DNA of 64,000 bases from Plectrocnemia conspersa. Taxonomy: Eukaryota > Arthropoda > Insecta > Trichoptera > Polycentropodidae. The stretch spans positions 1-64,000 of the forward strand of contig VTFK01000077.1 of the NCBI GenBank assembly GCA_009617715.1, written 5' to 3'. Under the pieces are notes generated by a model. The model ran no database searches and was not told the DNA's origin. It worked only from the letters and a program-made list of their open reading frames with translations. Numbering within the stretch: the first letter of the stretch is position 1; each line of letters begins with the position of its first letter. Below are positions 36,678 to 48,659 of the stretch, piece after piece. The position numbers and the translations under genes were made by a program.

Positions 36678-36859
36678 CTGAGATTTTTGGATTTCTATTT
36701 CAATGTTTGTGAGTAAACTTTTTAATATTGTAATACTTAAATTCTATTTAATATGCAAACCGAAAGTCGTATTAAATTGCTTATCGCAAAATGAATATAA
36801 TTTTTTCAAGAATCAGTTAAATCATTTTTATTTTAATGATTCAAAATATAATTTATTTC

Positions 36860-37700
36860 TAGAGGTTTACCCTTCTTTTACCTCGCGGTTATTATTTTAA
36901 TTTCATCAGTATAAAATATTGAAGGCTTTGATTCAAAGTATTCCGATAGCCCTTTTTGCAAATCGTCTGCATTTTTATTTTTTTAAGAAGTGTTTCATTG
37001 ATTGAAATAAATAGTTGTCGAAAAGAACAAGGTCTAGATAATAATGTGGATAAGAGATGCTAAATTTCATCATTTTATTGAGAGTTAAATTTGCCACATA
37101 GGGACACGCATTGTTGTGTTGTAGATCTATTCGACTTCTGTTGATAGGTGTAGGCCTATTTTTTTACTTCCTTGTGCTAACGATCCAACTGATTATAATA
37201 AATCTTTTTAATGATGTACAATCCTTTTGCAATCCCATCATATGCCCAAAATATTTTTTTACGGTGAACCCGGGCTTTGATTTATGTTTTTCTACTTGAA
37301 ATTTGGCTAATCATTGTTTCATCTCCAGTTCCATCAGATGATCGAGAAAAGGCAAGAACTTCAAGACACAGAAGCTCTTGGGATATGCGCTGAATCGTTT
37401 TCATTGCCGAATTTGTTGGAATCTATTTCTTTGTGTCAAAGCTTTCTCATTATTCTTAATGTGTTGCACTGCAGAATCGGACTGGTTTAGTTTCTTGGCC
37501 AGCTGATAAATAGTTTAATTAACATTTGCTTATATTTATACAGCATATCATCGTCTATCTTTGCTGATCTCCCACATCCAGCACAAGTTTATAATAACGT
37601 AATTTCCTGTTTGAAACTATTTATGGTTATCTAATAATTCTTTTAGTGTCTGTAGTTTGCATTTTTTTGTAGTAAATTCTGCCATCATAAATACCATGAA
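36860..37700 (-). mobile_element. mariner transposase relic (D,D34D type), nearly full length
   Basis: Pieces of a mariner transposase occur in order on the minus strand. QLAKKLNQSDSAVQHIKNNE (about 37,440-37,510) fits the helix-turn-helix. RISQELLCLEVLAFSR and GDETM (about 37,320-37,400) fit the block around the first catalytic aspartate. KPGF (about 37,260-37,280), IYYNQLDR, and NNACPYVANLTLNKM (about 37,065-37,120; normally DNARPH) follow. YPHYYLDLVLFDNYLFQSMK (about 37,000-37,055) matches the PPYSPDLAPSDYHLF block. EYFESKPSIFYTDEIKI (about 36,890-36,945) matches the C-terminal FFxSKPxxFYxxGI motif. The second aspartate is replaced by asparagine, the spacing between second and third is 31 residues, and several stops and frameshifts are present. 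Inactive. Confidence 0.9.
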
Positions 37701-37709
37701 ATTTTGTAT

Positions 37710-39960
37710 AAATTCTGGAAATATAACAAAATACGTATTGAAGTTTTAACAGCTTAAGCACATTTGAATGTTAAAACTACAATTTATAAAACACGATATT
37801 CATTTCGAGATTACCTTATAGTCTGAATCAGTTTTAAATTGTTGTGCAAATAATATAATATATTAAATTTATTTAGGGAATATGTATAATATATACAATA
37901 ATATAATCATATAATTATTATTATATTAAATAAGTTTACGACTTTGATTAACAAACTATATACTAAAAATAAAAAAACAATAATAAAATTTAAAGCAATA
38001 ATCTAATTTAATTAGCAATACCGTTATTTCTGTTAGTCTGCAGTGATAGTGTACTAGGGTTTAGTCGCAGCAACGACGTGCTTTTAGTGTGTGTTTAAAA
38101 TAACCGTGACATTTTCTATTTCCGGCAAGTGCAAAATTTATTTAGTTTATATTTTTTTTGGAAAAAAGAGAAACTGCCGCTGTTATTCTCTTGCAACTTA
38201 TTTCTATTTATGGCAATAAGGTTTTGAACAGACAATGAATGGCAAAATAGTGTAGCGAATTTTATTCAGAAATAAGTGAAAAATCATATGTTTTTACTAA
38301 TGAGTAATAAAAAAATTAATTAAAAAATATTTTGATAGGGTAACAATCAATCAATTTGATAAAAAAATCGGCAAAACCATTGTTGATGAAACAATTTTCT
38401 TACGAATTTGGCTTTTATGCACGCGTTAAATACAAAAAAATATAGCAAAAATATTATATGACTTGAAAATATGATAAATTATTTTTAAGGCTCTTAAAAG
38501 GAATTTAGATAAATGTTAAAATATATAGAGGATTATTTTAAATTTATTTCATCAATGACATTATATATTGTCTCTTCATGGGCGTTTCATTAATTATTGA
38601 ACTGAAAAACATGTCAGTTTTTCATGGACGATTGAAATTTTTTTTTTAATCTTCTATGCAAGAAATGAGTTTTTAAAGTGGTTTTAAGTAATCATTAATT
38701 TGATTTTTTTTTTAAAATGCTATGAGTTCACAAGATAATTAATTTATCAAACATGAATTTATTTCTCTCACCCTTATCTCATATTATATATTAGAACCAT
38801 CGTTATCGTGCGACCAATACTCGTTTCTGATTGTTGTTGTAATTACATTCAAAATGCCATAGGTATTGTTGATTCTATTGAAAATTCCAACAACAAATTA
38901 TTTTCGCATCGTTCGTTTCGATTTTCAGCGTCTTACTCGGAGCGGGTCTCTTTTTTTCAACCCTTCAACCCGTTATTTTTCCATTCTTTCCTTCTACTTA
39001 CGGTCCACATTTATTTCCTTTTATTCTTACTTAACTGCTTTTTAATTGCTTCGTTTTTTTTTATTTCATTCTCTTTCTTGCTCAATTTGAACACATACAC
39101 ACAACCATTGTTTTTTAAAATTAACTCGGCGATAATTCATATTTAATAGTACATTTAACTGGCGAGTAATTGTTTTCGAAACTCGTTTCGCCTATTAATC
39201 ACGTGGTTTCGTTTCGATGCCCTGAACAGAGTTTTCGCCCTTAAATTACGCAATTTTGTTCGTATGTACTTTTAAATTAGTTAACGTTAGTTATCTTTAT
39301 TTAGATATATATCTTATACATAATTTTATTTTAATTAATGTGTTAGTCAGTTTTTAATTACGTAAACATTATAATGAATTGGTAAATATGTGTTTTTAAG
39401 CTACATCACGCTTCAATGTATTATATAAGATGATAAAATGCTTTCACGTATATATTTTAATATTATAATAAAACTTTATTGTCCAGTCATCGTAAAGTAT
39501 ATTAATATTGCTTGCCTTAAATAAAAGTCACGTACATTTTATAAAAAAGAAGACTGTTTATTGGATTATAAAAAAACAAGATTATTAAGTAGCATGTCAG
39601 GTTTTTTTTATAATATTTGCTGTAAACATCATTATAGTATTTCGCACATATACAAATTTAAAATGATATTTTATTTAAATGTTTGTTGGAATGAATTTTT
39701 TGCATAAATGTATTATTGTTATATAAAATTAATAATTAAAAAGTTAACTCATTACTCTAAATATAAAGTATACTATAAATAAAATAAAAATAGTATAAAT
39801 TACCTACTAATAGCCATTTATAATCTTATTTAAAGTTATAGTATTTTATAAACACAGACTAATTAAAAGCTGCCACATTGATTATGACGCATGATAATAT
39901 AGTTTTTTTATAAAACCAGCGTGTTATTATACTAAATAGTCATACTATTTAATTTAGATT
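37710..39960. other. AT-rich gene-free stretch
   Basis: The 112-codon plus frame at 38,808-39,146 is rich in F, L, S and I, as expected from T-rich DNA, and has no family signature. Nothing else recognised. Confidence 0.5.
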
Positions 39961-39984
39961 TAGGTGTTTCATGTATTCATATGC

Positions 39985-40025
39985 ATAATACTATGTATAA
40001 GTTAGTGACTAATACATAGTATTAT
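39985..40025. repeat. perfect 14-bp inverted repeat, 13-base loop
   Basis: ATAATACTATGTAT (39,985-39,998) and its exact complement (40,012-40,025) flank AAGTTAGTGACTA. The arms are AT-rich, so chance is possible. Confidence 0.8.
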
Positions 40026-40029
40026 ACAT

Positions 40030-40770
40030 ATTAATACAAGAAGAACAGAAGTAGTAATTATTATATAAATATAATTTCCAACGGCCATCATAGCTTACAT
40101 GTTCTTAGTTTTCCCTCGTAAATAAATATATGTTATAATTGAGATAGGTCGTGCATTATGATATATATTTAATATAAACTATAATTTTAGTTTAAAATAA
40201 TTATAAATATACATCATCTTTATTATGGGTTTCTTTTTTATAATACTAGTACGTTTCTCTGCTATTTCATAAATAAAAAAAACAACAATACTTCTTATAA
40301 TCATATGAATCAAAATTTACAGTATTTTATTTGTTTGCTTTCTAAGTAAAAATAAGCATTGTGAATCTTTAAAGTTATATGTGTTCCAAGTATGACCAGC
40401 CCATTAGACCAGTAGAATAAGTCTGTGACTAATACCTGAGATTCTAAATGATCATCAATGATTAGGTTTTCCTAGATTTTCATTATCTCACGGATGAATA
40501 TCGTGACTATTAATTAAAATGCAATTAAGCTAGATCGTACATATTTATTGTAAGCTGTAACAATAGTTTATAATAATTAAAACACACTTATTAGAACGAT
40601 CATCCTAAGCCCAATCACCAATTGAAATATATTTTAATAGATGTATGGTAATTAAAAACGATTCGTTTCATTTATATTCTTACCTATGTAACGAAGAAAA
40701 CCAGCAAAGTCAAGCTCTTAATTAATTTTTGTCCAGTGGTTTCATATTAACTGCTTTCACAATGAGCTTT
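40030..40770. other. AT-rich gene-free stretch
   Basis: Nothing recognised. Confidence 0.5.
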
Positions 40771-40779
40771 TATAAGCTC

Positions 40780-41180
40780 TGCGTTTCCTACCCCTACCAA
40801 TCGTGACAAGCTGCCATAGTAGCAAGCATTTTTTTAATTTAACTAATATACAACGCGATCACGATTGTCCATAACACTCTTTTCCGAGATTAACCCTAGC
40901 ATTAGACACTTTACATTGTCATCGTACGAAACGAGCGTGCACGCTATTACTACTGTGTCGTGCATTAAATTATACGAGACGAGCACCTGCGACAGTGGCG
41001 CTGCACCGGTGGCAGGTGTACCCAGAGATTGATGCCGTACTAACGATCGCCTTTATTGTCATATCAAATTGAAACGCTGCGAATGAAATTGGTCTGAAAC
41101 ACCTGAACGTAGCTATACCCTCCGCCAATGAAAGAATACCAAATTGCCCCTATAATTCAACAGGTAAGGGGGCGTTAAAT
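40780..41180. promoter_or_regulatory. CG-richer non-coding island
   Basis: Block with GACAGTGGCGCTGCACCGG, CAGGTG E-box-type words and AAACGAGCGTGCACGC. No coding signature. Confidence 0.25.
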
Positions 41181-41189
41181 ATATTTGAT

Positions 41190-42125
41190 AAAAAAAACTG
41201 CTAATGGATGGCAAAGCACGAATTAACGTCGGAACGAAAGGTTAATTGTGTATTTAATTAAAATTGTACGTAAATTGTAAAAAAAATATATACAAGTTGA
41301 CGCTGATAAATTAATAAGACGTGTTTGGCATATAAATGTTTACTATAGTTTAATTGTTTTTATTTAATTAATAATTAGGGCTGTAAAATTTCCTTATTTA
41401 ATTATATACAATAACAGTAGACTTTTGTAAATACATACTAGATTACTACGTGGTATAGAAAATCGTAATACGAATTTCCTCGTATAACACGAATAATATT
41501 AAAAATATATAAAATTAAAAGTCATGTCAAAGGATATCTAATACGCACAATTTTTTTTAGAGATTTTTTAATAGAAGCGTTATTTACTATATGATTTTTA
41601 TTTTTTATTTTGGTCCTTGTTAAGTTAGATTATCTGCTATTTTTTTTTATTACTTAAGTTCTACCTAAATAATATTACTTTTTTTAATATCAATACATTT
41701 ATTTTTTAGCAATTTTTCTTTACATTTTATCCATCATGTAGTTATGTACACCTATAATATGTTTAACATGTTGTAGAAAATCGCATTACTTAAGATTCGT
41801 CTGTATTTTGTGTTAATTTGAGAAAGATAATATACAATCATAATAATTACCCGTCTAATAATAATAATCGGGTCGATCGCCGGGTCAGATAAACTTTTGC
41901 GGTACATTCAATCGAGAATATACGAAGAATATTATTTTAGAGAATACTGGCAATATATTTCTACCTATCAGTATATTGGAACATTTTCTTTTTTTCAATA
42001 CTTGGTATATAAGTCATGTATTTGCTTTTCTCCATAATTTTTTTTTAGGTACGTGGAGCGTGACATATCAGGGCCCTAATGTAATCCATCTCCTTAAATT
42101 AATTAGCGATGATGTAGACAATCAA
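41190..42125. other. AT-rich gene-free stretch
   Basis: Nothing recognised. Confidence 0.5.
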
Positions 42126-42130
42126 TAGTT

Positions 42131-42466
42131 CTCGCGCCGGCTTATTCGATTGCGGCACTTACAGACGGAACAGCGTAGTCCGTTACGTCTCAGATTATTA
42201 ACTGAGGTTGCGGGCTCGAGCCTCGGCAGTGGCACTCAAATTCTTATTAAAAAAATGCGCTATTATTAAAAAAACCGGGTCCAGCTGTAGTAACATCTAT
42301 TGGTTATAAATTATATTACAGATAATAATTTATAAGTATTAATATAGATGTCCCCGATTCCCAGACTTTCAATCTTGGGATTAATACTTACTTGTAGGTA
42401 TTCATTATTTTTGGTGCAGATTCACCCCATTGTAACGCATTGGGCTTACGCCTGTCAAATAAATAT
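42131..42466 (+). mobile_element. tRNA-derived SINE
   Basis: The 5' part carries an internal RNA polymerase III promoter. An A-box-like CAGCGTAGTCCGTTAC lies at 42,171-42,186 and a B-box-like GGGCTCGAGCC at 42,212-42,222. Between them is an anticodon-arm-like hairpin (CTCAG...CTGAG). About 200 bases of unrelated body follow, then the 3' tail CATTGTAACGCATTGGGCTT... with an AAATAAAT end. The same tail appears in reverse at 6,480-6,530. The acceptor stem does not pair, so this is not a tRNA gene. CTCGCG occurs at both ends and may be a short target duplication. Confidence 0.6.
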
Positions 42467-42487
42467 CACTCGCGACAACCTAGGTAA

Positions 42488-42741
42488 TGCCTGCACTATC
42501 AGTAGCGTAATTTTAATAATATGACAATTTAAAAATTGCGATTATTTGGCACATTTTTCGATCGCGCGCAAATATTCCAGCTGTACGTGACAGCAGCCGC
42601 CGTACGGACGTCATTCACGGCCGCCGTCTGGATGGCATATGAAATTTGCGACAGTGTAGTCGCTTACTCGAAGTCGTAAGTCTCGGCCGACTTCAGTTGT
42701 AACTTCAGTTCGGACAACTTCCAGAGAGTGTAGTGCAGGCA
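42488..42741. mobile_element. TAA-flanked MITE, copy 1
   Basis: The terminal inverted repeat TGCCTGCACTA is present at both ends, and TAA lies on both flanks (42,485-42,487 and 42,742-42,744). A 3-bp TAA/TTA target is typical of PIF/Harbinger elements. At 254 bases it has no coding capacity. The interior (AATATGACAATTTAAAAATT, CAGCTGTACGTGACAGCAG, GACGGCGGCC-type words) is repeated at 50,199-50,439. It begins only about 20 bases after the SINE. Confidence 0.75.
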
Positions 42742-42749
42742 TAAGAGGT

Positions 42750-43960
42750 CGGGAATATTCCCAATTCGCGTAGTGTATTGAAGCTCAACTAAGTAAGAGT
42801 CGTAGTTGATAATGTCCCGCAACTCCTGGGCTTTATGCGATTACTAGAAAAAAATCTGGTTGTTCAAGACCCAAAGTAAATACACCAGCATGCTGCCTTA
42901 AAGTTTGACTTCAATTTAAATTCCAACTTCCGAACTTTAGTTGCAACTTTCACTTAAACTATTACTTCGTTTTTGACTTGAAATATACAAGAGTTCAACC
43001 TGAACCTAAATCAACCAGAATCACGCTAAATATACAAAAAGAGCAGTTGTTTCCACTTCGAGCAACCAATTTCATTCTTAATCTCCCAATGGTTCAACCC
43101 GATCTTTGATACGACTTGGTTTGATAAAAAAATATTTGGATCATACGTAATAATAAAAGTAAATATCATTTAATAAACTTTATATTTCACTATCAACAGG
43201 TAAATTTATATATTTATCACACACGAATGAGCATTAAAATTAATTACCTAATGTTTGTAATGGGTTTTATATTTTTTTATTGAATCTCAATATTTTTTAC
43301 TAAATCAATTATTTATTTTATTTTATTATGATGTACTTAAATATGTTTTTAAATATATAAAGTAGGGTAGGTACAGATTTTAAGGGTTAAAATAGCACAA
43401 TCATGTATACCAATTTTATAGTGATTTATTTCCCGCAGCAGAATCGAACTACATTTTAATTAAAATCACGCTCTAATTTCTGTTTTGAGGAGATTTAAAG
43501 AGCTGGTTATAACATTATGCAATATTGAAATTAATACAACCATATTGTACATAGATACTAATTGTAAGGATTATTTTCCGAAGCTGTTTTATTCTAATTA
43601 AAATTGAAATCCTGTCAAATACAGAAACTAGGACATTTACGTCATATATTACATACTATACACCTGAGCTTGTTGAGCATAATTTGTCATACAAACACTA
43701 GTTCTAAAATGAAATATATTATTATATATAAATACAAAACCTTCTAATATATTTTTAAAATTATAGTATAATTGGATAAGAACAAAAAATATTTGTTAAT
43801 AATTCTCATCCTATCAAATCTTATAATATACATGAAGGTTTAGAATTTTTTTACAAAATTCAATTATAAATTAATAATTAGAGTATTATTCTGGTTATTT
43901 TACAATGATCTAAAATCAATTTTAATTAAATCTATTTTACTATGTGATACGTGATACGAA
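42750..43960. other. AT-rich gene-free stretch
   Basis: Less AT-rich at the left (42,750-43,110). No gene or element recognised. Confidence 0.5.
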
Positions 43961-43969
43961 AAAGACACA

Positions 43970-44240
43970 TTCGTCTATATAAAACGCACGCCACGTTCGC
44001 ATTGTTCCGGGTCGGCTTGCTTCAATTTATAAGTCGTGTGCAAATGCCAAGTTTGATTTCCAACTAATTCAGTTATGCACAAGCAATTGGCATGGTGTAT
44101 TCGTGATTCGCATGTCGCAAAGTTTCACGGCTGGAACTCTCCTCGACCGAGGGGGTAATGAAGTTCTAGCGCGGGTGCGTGATATGTCAGACACAAGAGA
44201 AACTGAGCTTAGACAAACCGCGCGTGTGTGCACAAGTAGA
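43970..44240. promoter_or_regulatory. CG-richer non-coding island
   Basis: Less AT-rich block (CGCACGCCACGTTCGC, GTTCCGGGTCGGC, GACCGAGGGGG). No coding signature. It immediately precedes the duplicated block at 44.3 kb. Confidence 0.25.
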
Positions 44241-44304
44241 CCAAACACAAATACAAATTTAAATTACTAATTGCTGATGGGCTCTAAACACCAAAGGGGG
44301 AGGT

Positions 44305-44475
44305 CACATGTTCCTTGAATTTCAAATGATCCCGTCAAGTTTTTTGTGACCCTTCTCTGAGATAATCGAATCACTTCAGGTGCCACTGTATACGCTAACG
44401 ATAGGCAAATTGGTGCTTGTCGTATTTTAATTAAAATTAATTAAATTTCATCAACAATTTTGCGGCTTATAGTAA
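44305..44475. repeat. duplicated non-coding block, copy 1
   Basis: Aligns in order with 44,940-45,112, about 635 bases away in the same orientation. Exact shared words include TCCTTGAATTTCAAATGATC (44,312), AATCACTTCAGGT and GCTAACGAT(A/G)(G/T)GCAAATTGG. The strongest conservation is in short islands separated by diverged sequence. That would suit clustered binding sites. A CRE-like TGACGTCA and a CACGTG lie between the copies. Confidence 0.75.
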
Positions 44476-44563
44476 TAGCAATTTACAATGATAAAAATAA
44501 CTGCCTAAATATATTAAACAGCAATTGAATTTATAGCGGCAAAATAAACACTCCGTTCCAGCC

Positions 44564-44581
44564 CACGTGCGAGTGACGTCA
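44564..44581. promoter_or_regulatory. adjacent E-box (CACGTG) and CRE-like (TGACGTCA) sites
   Basis: CACGTG at 44,564-44,569 and TGACGTCA at 44,574-44,581 sit four bases apart, between the two copies of the duplicated block. Both are perfect consensus palindromes. Function is inference. Confidence 0.3.
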
Positions 44582-44939
44582 GCCCTTCATGGCGTATATA
44601 CAAGAGATATTAAAACCGCTACTCACATTTATATTTAATGACTCATGTAAATGATACTCGTTTTTAGATTACTCAAATTTAACCAGATCTATAATGATAA
44701 TTATCAAAATTAATCACAGTCCATCTTCAAATAAAATGTTTCAGATTTTTTTTGATGATCTTTCCGAAAACTTTATGTATTGTGATGTTTTGTGATGCTG
44801 GTTTAAATGATCGATGTCATAAAAATATTACCATGATCAATTTTAGATATGAATATTATATCTAAAATATTCGGCTCTTTGATTAGTTTACTGCAACATG
44901 TAAATTCACTCTTATTAGTTAGATGGTTGTAAATTTGCT

Positions 44940-45112
44940 CACGTGCTCCTTGAATTTCAAATGATCATATCATGCTTTTTACAATTGTAACCCTCTTTAG
45001 GCTAATCTAATCACTTCAGGTACTACAATCGCTAACGATGTGCAAATTGGCTGCTGTCATATTTTGATGGAAATTAATTGAAGTGCATTATTGATTTTGT
45101 GGTTTACGGCGT
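44940..45112. repeat. duplicated non-coding block, copy 2
   Basis: Second copy of 44,305-44,475, with TCCTTGAATTTCAAATGATC at 44,947-44,966 and the AATCACTTCAGGT and GCTAACGAT...GCAAATTGG words in the same order. Confidence 0.75.
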
Positions 45113-45429
45113 GACGTGCAATAAATTCTGGCAGATTATTGTTTGACGTTGAAATATTTTTATGCGTTTTATGATTATGTAATAATATATTTATTTAAAA
45201 AATATAAGGAATTGAACGTACGTTAATCAATATTAAATGGTTAATGACTTTTTGACACTATGTGACATGTTATAAGAGATGAAAAAAATATTTTTAAATA
45301 TCATCTTTTAGAGACACTCGTTAAAAATATCTACTATATGATTCAATCACCTTTTTAATGTAAACAAGCATCTACTATATACAAAATTTGTACTCACGGG
45401 TAGATACATACAATTTTGATTGAATAACG

Positions 45430-45860
45430 ATCCCTTGAAGCTATACGCCGACGTCTGAGCTTCGCCAGGGGTAGTCTGGCGTCTCTCCAATCATTCGACG
45501 AGCAAACGCGAAAATTGGAGATAAAGAAGTTAACTATGTTTGTTGGCCGATGTGACGGAAACAACGCGAGTGGATGGAGACGGTTTAACCGGAGGGCGTG
45601 AGTGCGCTGGTTGAACGCGTGCCACGGCCGTAAAAGCCTTTAAATATTGCAACAAAAAAAAGCAGGCAAAAACACAGGATATCAAAAGGGAGGGAGAGGA
45701 AAATAGCCGTAATGCGAGTCACTTTTCGCAACAAATTTAGATGTAATCTCGCCAAGTAGGCAATTTCGCGCCACGCGAAATAAGTTGCGTTATCTTTTTT
45801 TGTTCTCTTCTTCTAGAGACGAGGAGGAATCTACGCGCGGAGATTGAAATACTCGAGAAT
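45430..45860. promoter_or_regulatory. CG-rich non-coding island
   Basis: Block with GCCGACGTCTGAGCTTCGCC, CGCCAG(GGGTAGT)CTGGCG hairpin at about 45,464-45,482, GGCCGATGTGACGG and repeated CGCG words. No frame of note. Candidate regulatory element. Confidence 0.3.
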
Positions 45861-45864
45861 GCCT

Positions 45865-47920
45865 ACTCACTCGTGATTCTGATACGTATCAGTGTGTGTA
45901 TATATATATACAATTGGATGTATCCATTACATTAAATTAAACATCGTAATTGTATAAGTGTATTATATAAGTGCTCAGATACAATACAAGCTGGCCAAAA
46001 AATTTCATCAATCATCAATTTATATGTACATACGTATGTACAAATAATGTTTAATTTATGTTTGTTTATATATATAAGCATATAGTTTCACTGCATTAAG
46101 CATGATAGTTATTTAAAAAAAAACATGCATATCACAAAAAAATTACCTTAAAAACCGCAGTTGTTAATTTTAGATAGCTAATGCAAAAAAGCTTTGTATG
46201 GATAATTTATATTTTATATTAAGGAATATTTATTGTATTAAAAGTTTTGCACTCTAGATATTAATTAGAGACAAAAAATATTAAGTTTTTGTACACGTGG
46301 CTACAAAATTAATAATGTGTTTTACAAAGCAATTACTTTACTGTTATCTTGTTCTATATTAATAACTGATTTTTTTCAAGCTCTATTAGTTTTTAACAGA
46401 AATTTTATTGGATAACAAATATAATTGTATAAAAAATCTTTACATGTATAGTTAAAATTGATATGGATTTATTTTGATATATTTAAATATTTTTAAAATA
46501 TTTATAAAAAAAATATGCACATATACAGTATATTACTTAGAATGCCATAATTATACCATAGCTTTACTGTCAAATAACCTATCTAATTCATAAATATTAT
46601 TTATAACATAACAACATGGAATTAATGTTATGCTAATAAGGTTTGTTATTTTGTTAAACAAAGAAAAGTAAAAATTTTAATTTCACCAAAGTATTCTATT
46701 AATTATAAAAAAAAAAACAGTTATAATAATTTTTTCACATCCAAACTAAATTTACCTGATTCTTGCAATCACCGTTAAAAGGTTTTTGTTTTATGTTTAA
46801 TCACACTTTAATATACATATATGTATTATATATTGCAGAGCACAACTTGAATAATCTACGTTTAGGAGAACTTAATTTAATGCGAGCTATCGAAACTTAA
46901 TAACTAATTAAATTGTATAGCAAATTTGTATGCTTTCACTATAATGGTACAATAACTCAATTAACATATATTATAATATAATGTGCTGATTTATGCTGTA
47001 CCATTTTATATCGTCAATTTCAATATGAAAAATAAAGGTGATCGTTTTTCAACACTTGCTTTGACAAAATATTTATAATATAATATAATATATATATATA
47101 TATAATACAATAGATTATGATTTCTAGAGCATATTTTTTGAGTTTTTCAGAGCTCATCGTACGTTTTCCTTGATAAAAGTTACAAGTAATAAACTTGCAT
47201 ATATATACGTAATCGAAACATAGCCATATAACAAAAAACGGCAATCAGTATATATAAATAATAATCTCTAAGTCATTCGGGCGATTACTTGCTTTACGAT
47301 TTATTATATTCGATGGTTGATATTATCACTGTATATTTGAATATTCACTATTTTTGAGGTAGATTATTTTTTTCTGACAACAGTAGTAGCATAATGCCAG
47401 CTTAGTTGTGGCGGAATAGTTACGATGTAAAATGTTTGACTCAATAACAATTTATTTCACACAGTGAATGTATACGTAAAGAAAAAATCCAATATATAAT
47501 ACATAACTATTTTTTTTAAAGATGGTAAGTGCCGGGTCCGTTATTTTTTTTTGTCATAGGGATAAAAATGTAGGCTATTTACATTAGTTTCATGTTTAAT
47601 AAATATATTTTATCATTATTTTAATTATAAATTCTTAAAATATAAAATAAGTTATTGTTTGAGTCAAAAGTAAATTCAGCTAATCATGGCAAATAATATT
47701 ATATACACTAATCTGTCTAATAAATTTTGACAAGTACTCCCTACAGTATATTCTGTTTATACAATAACACGTCAAATGATTTGGTGTTTTTCTGGGAAAC
47801 ATTTTTCAAATGGCGTTACACATAATATGATTTATAACCAAAGCGACGTAAAGCGATATCAATGATAGATTAACGCGGCTAGACTGAACTGCTGGGGTTA
47901 TATTTGGCCTAAGAGTTACA
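45865..47920. other. AT-rich gene-free stretch with TA microsatellites
   Basis: (TA)n tracts at about 45,898-45,911 and 47,086-47,105. Nothing else recognised. Confidence 0.55.
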
Positions 47921-47929
47921 ACCTAAATT

Positions 47930-48480
47930 CCTCTTTTCGGAGGGGTTGATATATGCAACGCTTTTTTAAACTACACCGAGTCTATTTTTCTTAAATCCCC
48001 ACGTTCGCTTTCCACTATCGGTCGTATAAATCTACTATCGGCACACTTGAACGAAATTATTTTTCTCCCGGCCGTGGGGTGGCACCGCTCTCTTTCTACT
48101 TCTATTTTAGAATCGTCTCTGGAGTTTTTGTACGATTCGCGTTTAATTCGGAGCAGCTCGCGCTAATTCCTACATAATTTACTTATCGCCTGAGATAAAT
48201 CTCATGTCGGGACGGGAACGTGTTAGGAACCGAGAGCCGAGTCGAAATTGATCAAACGGAACGCTTCCGGGAAAAGAAGGATAGCATGGAGGGGTTTCGG
48301 TGTTATATTTATGAAAGAATTAATTCTTTCTATATTTGAGGGACTAAATCTATCTTCGATTGGCGTAGGATGTGTGCGTGACGGCGAAATAAACCCTTTT
48401 GATGTATCGTTTCCTGACGCCAGAGCCGTATCCGGCGCCGCCTGTGCATAATCGCGGAGTCTTGCGGTAATCTAATTTTT
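47930..48480. promoter_or_regulatory. CG-richer non-coding island
   Basis: Less AT-rich block (CCCGGCCGTGGGGTGGC, CATGTCGGGACGGG, ATCCGGCGCCGCC). A 67-codon plus frame (48,248-48,451) lies within it but resembles nothing known. Candidate constrained element. Confidence 0.28.
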
Positions 48481-48592
48481 CGCTTTCGGTATTGAATTTA
48501 CGGATTTTTGATATATGTCTGCCATGAGCTTTGCATCTTTTGTATCGTAAGACATTTTATCCTAAAAGAGATTTTAAAAAGTAAAGTTACAA

Positions 48593-48652
48593 GACTAGTG
48601 AAAATAGAAGCAATTTTATACTCGATTGCCTACACTGCTGTTTTCACTAGGA
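48593..48652 (+). ncRNA. miRNA-precursor-like hairpin (weak)
   Basis: CTAGTGAAAA near 48,594 pairs exactly with TTTTCACTAG near 48,650. Pairing continues imperfectly inward (AGAAGCA with TGCTG), leaving a loop of about 23 bases. Size and shape fit a small pre-miRNA. The lower stem is poor. AAGACTAGTGA resembles part of miR-7, but the following bases and the other arm do not match, so I do not assign that name. Confidence 0.2.
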
Positions 48653-48659
48653 TTTACGT

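Noticed and set aside
38808..39146. 112-codon plus-strand frame rich in F, L and S, membrane-protein-like
   Set aside because: Hydrophobicity follows from T-rich DNA; no defined start context, no family match.
41155..41170. Second recursive splice candidate CAACAG|GTAAGG
   Set aside because: The pyrimidine tract before it is poor (CCCCTATAATTCAA), so it does not meet the combined acceptor-donor pattern.
42156..42240. tRNA gene
   Set aside because: A- and B-box-like sequences and an anticodon-like arm exist, but the acceptor stem does not pair and a SINE body with a shared tail follows.
45880..45911. TGATACGTATCA palindrome followed by a (TA)n run as a possible origin or element end
   Set aside because: Short, no inverted partner, and TA runs are common in this sequence.
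47518..47534. Strong donor-like GATG|GTAAGTGCC as evidence of an exon
   Set aside because: No open reading frame, acceptor or conserved coding sequence upstream of it.
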